64,000 bases of DNA, taken from Cohnella terricola (GTDB lineage: Bacteria; Bacillota; Bacilli; Paenibacillales; Paenibacillaceae). Under the pieces are notes generated by a model, which was not told the DNA's origin, did not search any database, and worked only from the letters and a program-made list of their open reading frames with translations. Of the stretch, positions 60,170-64,000 are shown piece after piece (the stretch's first letter is position 1; every line of letters begins with the position of its first letter). A program made the position numbers and the translations under genes. The stretch spans positions 558,001 to 622,000 of the forward strand of contig NZ_VNJJ01000001.1 of NCBI RefSeq assembly GCF_007786475.1, in the 5' to 3' direction.

Positions 60170-61648
60170 GTGGAAAAAGTGGACATTTTCAAGGATATCG
60201 CCGAACGCACCGGCGGCGATATCTACCTCGGGGTCGTGGGTGCCGTCCGCACGGGCAAATCGACCTTTATCAAACGGTTTATGGAAACCGTTGTTTTACC
60301 TAATATCGCGTTTGAAGCGGATCGGATCAGAGCGATCGACGAATTGCCTCAAAGCGCGGCAGGCCGTACAATCATGACGACGGAGCCGAAGTTCGTCCCG
60401 AACAACGCGGTGCAGCTCAAAGTGGCTGAAGGCCTCGAAGTGAACGTCCGCCTCGTCGATTGCGTCGGATATACGGTCGACGGAGCGAAAGGCTTCGAGG
60501 ATGAAGGCGGTCCGCGTATGATTACGACACCTTGGTTCGAGGATCCGATTCCGTTCCAAGAAGCGGCAGAGATCGGAACGCGCAAAGTCATTCAAGAGCA
60601 TTCCACTCTTGGCGTCGTCGTGACGACGGACGGAACGATCTCGGAAATTCCTCGCGGCTCCTATGTTGACGCCGAGGAGCGGGTCGTGAACGAGTTGAAG
60701 GAAGTTGGCAAGCCGTTCGTCTTAATCGTGAACTCCGCACGGCCGAGGAGCGAAGAAACTCAGGCGCTCCGCAACGAGCTGGCCATTAAATACGATATTC
60801 CCGTTATGGCGGTAAGCGCCGCGACGATGGGCGAAGACGAAGTTATGGGCGTTCTTCGCGAAGTGCTGTACGAATTCCCCGTGCACGAAGTCAACGTTAA
60901 TCTGCCAAGCTGGGTCATGGTACTAAACGAAGGCCACTGGCTGCGCACGAGCTACGAGAATTCCGTTCGTGAGACGGTCAAGGATATTCGCAGACTGCGT
61001 GACGTGGAACGTGTCGTCGCCCAGTTCATGGAGTACGATTTCGTGGCTAGAGCCGGCCTCAGCGGCATGAATATGGGGCAAGGCGTAGCCGAAATCGACC
61101 TATACGCTCCCGATGAACTGTACGACAAAATCCTGATGGAAGTCGTCGGAACCGAAATCCGCGGCAAGGATCATCTGCTTCAGCTAATGCAGGAGTTCTC
61201 GCACGCGAAGAGGGAATACGACCGGTTCTCGGAAGCGCTCGAGATGGTCAAGACGACAGGCTACGGAATCGCGGCCCCATCGCTTGCGGAGATGGTGCTT
61301 GACGAGCCGGAGCTCATTCGACAAGGTTCGCGTTTCGGCGTCAGGCTGAAAGCGACGGCGCCTTCGATCCACATGATCCGGGTCGACGTCGAGTCCGAAT
61401 TCGCGCCGATCATCGGTACGGAGAAGCAAAGCGAAGAGCTCGTTCGCTACCTCATGCAGGATTTCGAGAAAGATCCGATCAAGATTTGGGAATCCGACAT
61501 TTTCGGGCGCTCGCTGCATTCGATCGTCAGGGAAGGCATTCAGGGCAAGATCGCGATGATGCCCGACAATGCTCGTTACAAGCTGCAAGAAACGCTGGGC
61601 CGGATCATCAACGAAGGCTCGGGCGGCTTGATCGCAATCATTCTATAA
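60170..61648 (+). CDS. spoIVA: Stage IV sporulation protein A (coat morphogenetic ATPase)
   Basis: A 492-aa protein, the family length. The Walker A motif is G24-A-V-R-T-G-K-S-T32; the middle and C-terminal parts end in IINEGSGGLIAIIL, which anchors to SpoVM. It hydrolyses ATP to polymerise on the forespore surface and found the coat and cortex. GTG start with GGGAGGG 10 nt upstream, preceded by a consensus sigma-E promoter. Confidence 0.97.
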   Translation: MEKVDIFKDIAERTGGDIYLGVVGAVRTGKSTFIKRFMETVVLPNIAFEADRIRAIDELPQSAAGRTIMTTEPKFVPNNAVQLKVAEGLEVNVRLVDCVGYTVDGAKGFEDEGGPRMITTPWFEDPIPFQEAAEIGTRKVIQEHSTLGVVVTTDGTISEIPRGSYVDAEERVVNELKEVGKPFVLIVNSARPRSEETQALRNELAIKYDIPVMAVSAATMGEDEVMGVLREVLYEFPVHEVNVNLPSWVMVLNEGHWLRTSYENSVRETVKDIRRLRDVERVVAQFMEYDFVARAGLSGMNMGQGVAEIDLYAPDELYDKILMEVVGTEIRGKDHLLQLMQEFSHAKREYDRFSEALEMVKTTGYGIAAPSLAEMVLDEPELIRQGSRFGVRLKATAPSIHMIRVDVESEFAPIIGTEKQSEELVRYLMQDFEKDPIKIWESDIFGRSLHSIVREGIQGKIAMMPDNARYKLQETLGRIINEGSGGLIAIIL

Positions 61649-61658
61649 GTGGTCTTAC

Positions 61659-61703
61659 GAAGCGCTTGCCGGTACTTGTGCCGGTCAAACGCTTCTTTTG
61701 TTT
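61659..61703 (+). terminator. Terminator after spoIVA
   Basis: GAAGCG-C-TTG paired with CAA-A-CGCTTC, inner CCGG palindrome, followed by TTTTGTTTTC. Confidence 0.88.
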
Positions 61704-61737
61704 TCAAGACTGCAATTAACTGTAACCCCGCTCCGCG

Positions 61738-62060
61738 TAGTCAGGTTTCACCTGACTACACGTGCCAAAGTCCCGTTTTGCACCGTCTAATCAGCTTTCA
61801 CCTGACTACACGCGCCAAAGTTCCGTATTGCGCCGTCTAATCAGGTTTCACCTGACTACACGCGTCCAAGTCTCGTTTTGTGCCGTCTAATCAGGTTTCA
61901 CCTGACTACACGCGTCCGAGTCCCGTTTTGCGCCGTCTAATCAGGATTCACCTGACTACACGCGTCCGCTACCCCGTTTTGCGCCGCCTAATCAGGTTTC
62001 ACCTAACTACACGCGCCAAAGTCCCATTCAGCACCGTCTAATTCGTTATTACCTAACTAA
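61738..62060. repeat. Intergenic repeat family C, seven tandem 50-bp units
   Basis: Units start at 61738, 61788, 61838, 61888, 61938, 61989 and 62039. Consensus elements are TAATCAGGTTTCACCTGACTAC, containing the palindrome TCAGGT-TTC-ACCTGA, then ACGCG(C/T)CCAAG, CCGTTTTG and CGCCGTC. The last unit is degenerate. Arms and spacer vary between copies independently. Confidence 0.92.
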
Positions 62061-62185
62061 ACCCATCAGTACCCGCAAAGATTACAAGACTTCTATCAAT
62101 ATAGGAAATGAAAGCGCAATTCTAGTGGCAAATCCAAGAATATGCGATCTAGGATATTGCCAGTCGCGGGGAATTCGCCTACAAT

Positions 62186-62202
62186 GTTCTGATGGACAGA
62201 AC
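62186..62202. promoter_or_regulatory. Possible operator palindrome upstream of the sugar transporter
   Basis: GTTCTG-ATGGA-CAGAAC, 63 bp before the -35 box. The remainder of 62061-62264 shows no gene. Confidence 0.35.
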
Positions 62203-62264
62203 GTGCAAAGATAGCGTATAGCCGCAGCAATATGCGAATTTTTTGAATTAAGTAATAAAACCGA

Positions 62265-62293
62265 TTGACATACTCGGAATAACTGGTTATAGT
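62265..62293 (+). promoter_or_regulatory. Sigma-A promoter of the sugar ABC transporter
   Basis: TTGACA (62265-62270), 17-bp spacer, TATAGT (62288-62293), 47 bp before the start codon. Confidence 0.9.
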
Positions 62294-62340
62294 AAATTTC
62301 ATCATAGACATGCAGTTATGAATTGGGAGGCAAGAGAGAG

Positions 62341-63489
62341 ATGAATCAACGTAAATTTAAAGGGTCATGGGTCGCACTGTTGCTAGTATTCGTATTGGTG
62401 CTGGCGGCGTGCGGTAAAAAAGAAAACAACAACGCGGGCAGCTCGTCGCCTGCTGCGGAATCGCCATCTGCTTCGGCAAGCGCGCCTGCATCCAACGATT
62501 CGGAACAAAACGCGGAACTGGATGCGCTTAAAGGCAAAAGAATTGCGCTCGTCATGCGTTTCAACACGGGAACGTTCTCCGCTCAATACGTAGACGGTGT
62601 TAAGAAACAAGTGGCCAAATTCGGCGGCGAAGTGACTGTGCTTGCTTCCGAGAACGATCTGGCGAAAATGGCGGCGAACTTGGATTCCGCTGTTAACCAG
62701 AAGTTCGACGGCATTCTGATCGACCACGGCGATGCCGCGGCACTGACGAATGGTCTGAATAAAGCGAAAGAGGCTGGCATTCCGATCGTCGCGTTCGACT
62801 CGGGCCTGCAGTCTTTCGAAGGTATTACGAATCTCGCCCAGAACGACCAGCAGCTTGCCGAGTTCACGCTCGAGAAGCTCGCGGAAGAAGCAGGCGGCAA
62901 AGGCAATATCGTTAAAGTATGGGTTGCCGGATTCCCTCCAATGGAAAGCCGTCAAATCTCTTACAAAGCGTTCACCGAGAAGTATACAGACATTAAAGAA
63001 ATCGCGTCGTTCGGCGACGCAAGCAATCCGCAGCTCGATACGCAAAATAAAATGGAAGCCGTATTGAAACAATATCCGAAAAAAGGCGACATTACTGCGG
63101 TATGGGCGGCATGGGATGAATTCGCTAAAGGCGCAGCCAATGCGATCAAACAAGCCGGACGCGACGAGATCAAAGTATACGGTATCGATCTGAGCGATGA
63201 AGACTTGAAGATGATTCAAGATCCGACGAGCCCTTGGGTAGCTTCGGCCGCCGTCGACCCGACTTCGATCGGAACGGTTCAAGTCAGATTCCTGTACCAG
63301 AAGTTCCATGGCGATACGACCGATCCGGTTGTTCAATTGGAGCCGGTATTCGTACACCGCGATGCGCTGCCTAAGGACAAAATCATTACGACCGCAGAGC
63401 TTTCTCAATACGTGGAAGGCTGGGGTAGCAGCGATCTCGGCAATACGGATTATCTGAAAGAATTGGAAGCGGCTGTAGGCGCAAAATAA
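62341..63489 (+). CDS. Sugar ABC transporter substrate-binding lipoprotein
   Basis: A 382-aa periplasmic-binding-protein-type lipoprotein (lipobox LVLAAC) of the ribose/galactose (type I, LacI-fold) class. A Ser/Ala/Pro linker is followed by two lobes: KGKRIALVMRFNTGTFSAQYVDGVKK, IPIVAFDSGL and WAAWDEFAKGAANAIKQ. It captures a sugar outside the membrane for the downstream permease system. ATG 62341 with GGGAGG 10 nt upstream. Substrate not determinable; no regulator is visible in the window. Confidence 0.92.
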   Translation: MNQRKFKGSWVALLLVFVLVLAACGKKENNNAGSSSPAAESPSASASAPASNDSEQNAELDALKGKRIALVMRFNTGTFSAQYVDGVKKQVAKFGGEVTVLASENDLAKMAANLDSAVNQKFDGILIDHGDAAALTNGLNKAKEAGIPIVAFDSGLQSFEGITNLAQNDQQLAEFTLEKLAEEAGGKGNIVKVWVAGFPPMESRQISYKAFTEKYTDIKEIASFGDASNPQLDTQNKMEAVLKQYPKKGDITAVWAAWDEFAKGAANAIKQAGRDEIKVYGIDLSDEDLKMIQDPTSPWVASAAVDPTSIGTVQVRFLYQKFHGDTTDPVVQLEPVFVHRDALPKDKIITTAELSQYVEGWGSSDLGNTDYLKELEAAVGAK

Positions 63490-63514
63490 ACGATTTACAG
63501 AACATTCGGCAGGC

Positions 63515-63546
63515 ACGGCGCGGGGATTCATCCGCGCCGTTTCCTG
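63515..63546 (+). terminator. Intercistronic hairpin between binding protein and ATPase genes
   Basis: Perfect ACGGCGCGG / CCGCGCCGT stem with an 8-nt loop and a weak TTCCTG tail. Such leaky hairpins keep binding protein in excess over the ATPase. Confidence 0.7.
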
Positions 63547-63597
63547 CTGTCAATACGAATTTCGAACAGTCTTCGGCGGGAAAGGGGACGATCTGCG

Positions 63598-64000
63598 ATG
63601 TCAACGAACGATAAGGCTTCCGTACTGAATATGAGAAACATCTCGAAATCTTTCGCGGGCGTTTCCGCCTTAAAGAACGTGGATTTCTCTGTCAGAGGCG
63701 GGGAAATCCACGCATTGCTCGGTGCGAACGGCGCGGGGAAGAGCACGCTAATGAAAATATTGTCGGGCGCTTACGAGTCAGACGAAGGCAGCATTGAGAT
63801 CGGGGATGCCTCGTTTAAGTTCGTATCTCCCGCTGATTCCAAGAGAGCGGGCATTCATTGCGTATATCAAGAGGTGGATACTTCACTCGTTCCGCATCTG
63901 ACCGTTTCGGAGAACATTTTCCTCGATCGATTGGCGACTTCCAAAGCGGGAGCATGGCTCCGTTGGGGTGGCCTGCACGAGGAAGCCCAGGCGGTTCTTA
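63598..64000 (+). CDS. Sugar ABC transporter ATP-binding protein (3' partial)
   Basis: The first 134 residues of an RbsA/MglA-type ATPase, cut by the window end. Walker A GANGAGKST and the Q-loop region VYQEVDTSLVPHLTV are present; the full protein should contain two ATPase modules. ATG 63598 with AAAGGGG 10 nt upstream. It follows the binding protein gene and presumably precedes a permease gene. Confidence 0.9.
   Translation, partial: MSTNDKASVLNMRNISKSFAGVSALKNVDFSVRGGEIHALLGANGAGKSTLMKILSGAYESDEGSIEIGDASFKFVSPADSKRAGIHCVYQEVDTSLVPHLTVSENIFLDRLATSKAGAWLRWGGLHEEAQAVL

Noticed and set aside
61738-62060. CRISPR-like appearance of the seven 50-bp repeats
   Set aside because: The whole unit repeats; there are no unique spacers between conserved repeats, and no cas gene is near.
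62383-63531. 382-codon open frame on the minus strand
   Set aside because: Shadow of the sugar-binding lipoprotein gene, with no ribosome binding site or recognisable domain.

Overview
The window reads as a chromosomal segment of an endospore-forming Gram-positive bacterium, most likely a Paenibacillaceae member such as Cohnella or Paenibacillus. This is inferred from dense sporulation loci (spoIIA, spoVA, spmAB, ytfJ, ypeB, spoVIF, spoIVA), Bacillales gene order (ribDEBAH, scpAB, resABCDE, ypfA-ypfB-cmk-plsC-rpsA-der-plsY-gpsA-spoIVA), strong AGGAGG-type ribosome binding sites, and many TTG and GTG starts. It contains about 63 protein genes. I saw no rRNA, tRNA, insertion sequence, prophage or CRISPR array.

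Layout. 1-4.9 kb is a surface module: the 3' part of a large LPKTG-anchored, Cna_B-repeat adhesin; a tandem pair of cyclic di-GMP-I riboswitches reading into an exported transglutaminase-like protein; and a convergent sortase. 5.1-12.8 kb is a five-gene cluster that looks like a c-di-GMP-responsive exopolysaccharide system: double-NodB lipoprotein, nucleotide-sugar dehydrogenase, PilZ-GT2 synthase, PgaB-like deacetylase homologue, GH18-like protein. 12.9-18.9 kb holds dacF, spoIIAA-spoIIAB-sigF and a shortened spoVA set (AA, AB, AF). 19-26.2 kb holds lysA, a lipoprotein, a cyclophilin and the FMN-riboswitch-controlled riboflavin operon. 26.3-32.4 kb holds scpAB, a DUF2953 gene, ytfJ, dacB-spmA-spmB and rluB. 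32.8-38.5 kb is resABC (cytochrome c maturation) with the ResD/ResE two-component system.

38.9-45.7 kb is mixed: serA (minus) with a possible attenuator, a membrane-anchored unknown, a CPBP protease, a deacetylase lipoprotein, mecA and prsW. 45.8-61.6 kb is the Bacillales block ypeB-ypfA-ypfB-cmk-plsC-rpsA, a YphA-like protein, YIEGIA and its small partner, der-plsY-gpsA, spoVIF, a DUF2768 gene, two ferredoxins around a nucleotidyltransferase-like gene, a YphF-like lipoprotein and spoIVA. 62.3-64 kb begins a sugar ABC transporter that runs off the right edge.

Two themes stand out. One is c-di-GMP, with four separate outputs: two riboswitch aptamers, the PilZ-GT2 synthase and the YpfA-type PilZ protein. 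Together these suggest coordinated control of surface protein, polysaccharide and motility. The other is three families of short intergenic repeats with a period near 50-52 bp, each carrying a small palindrome. One family appears at two loci in opposite orientation.
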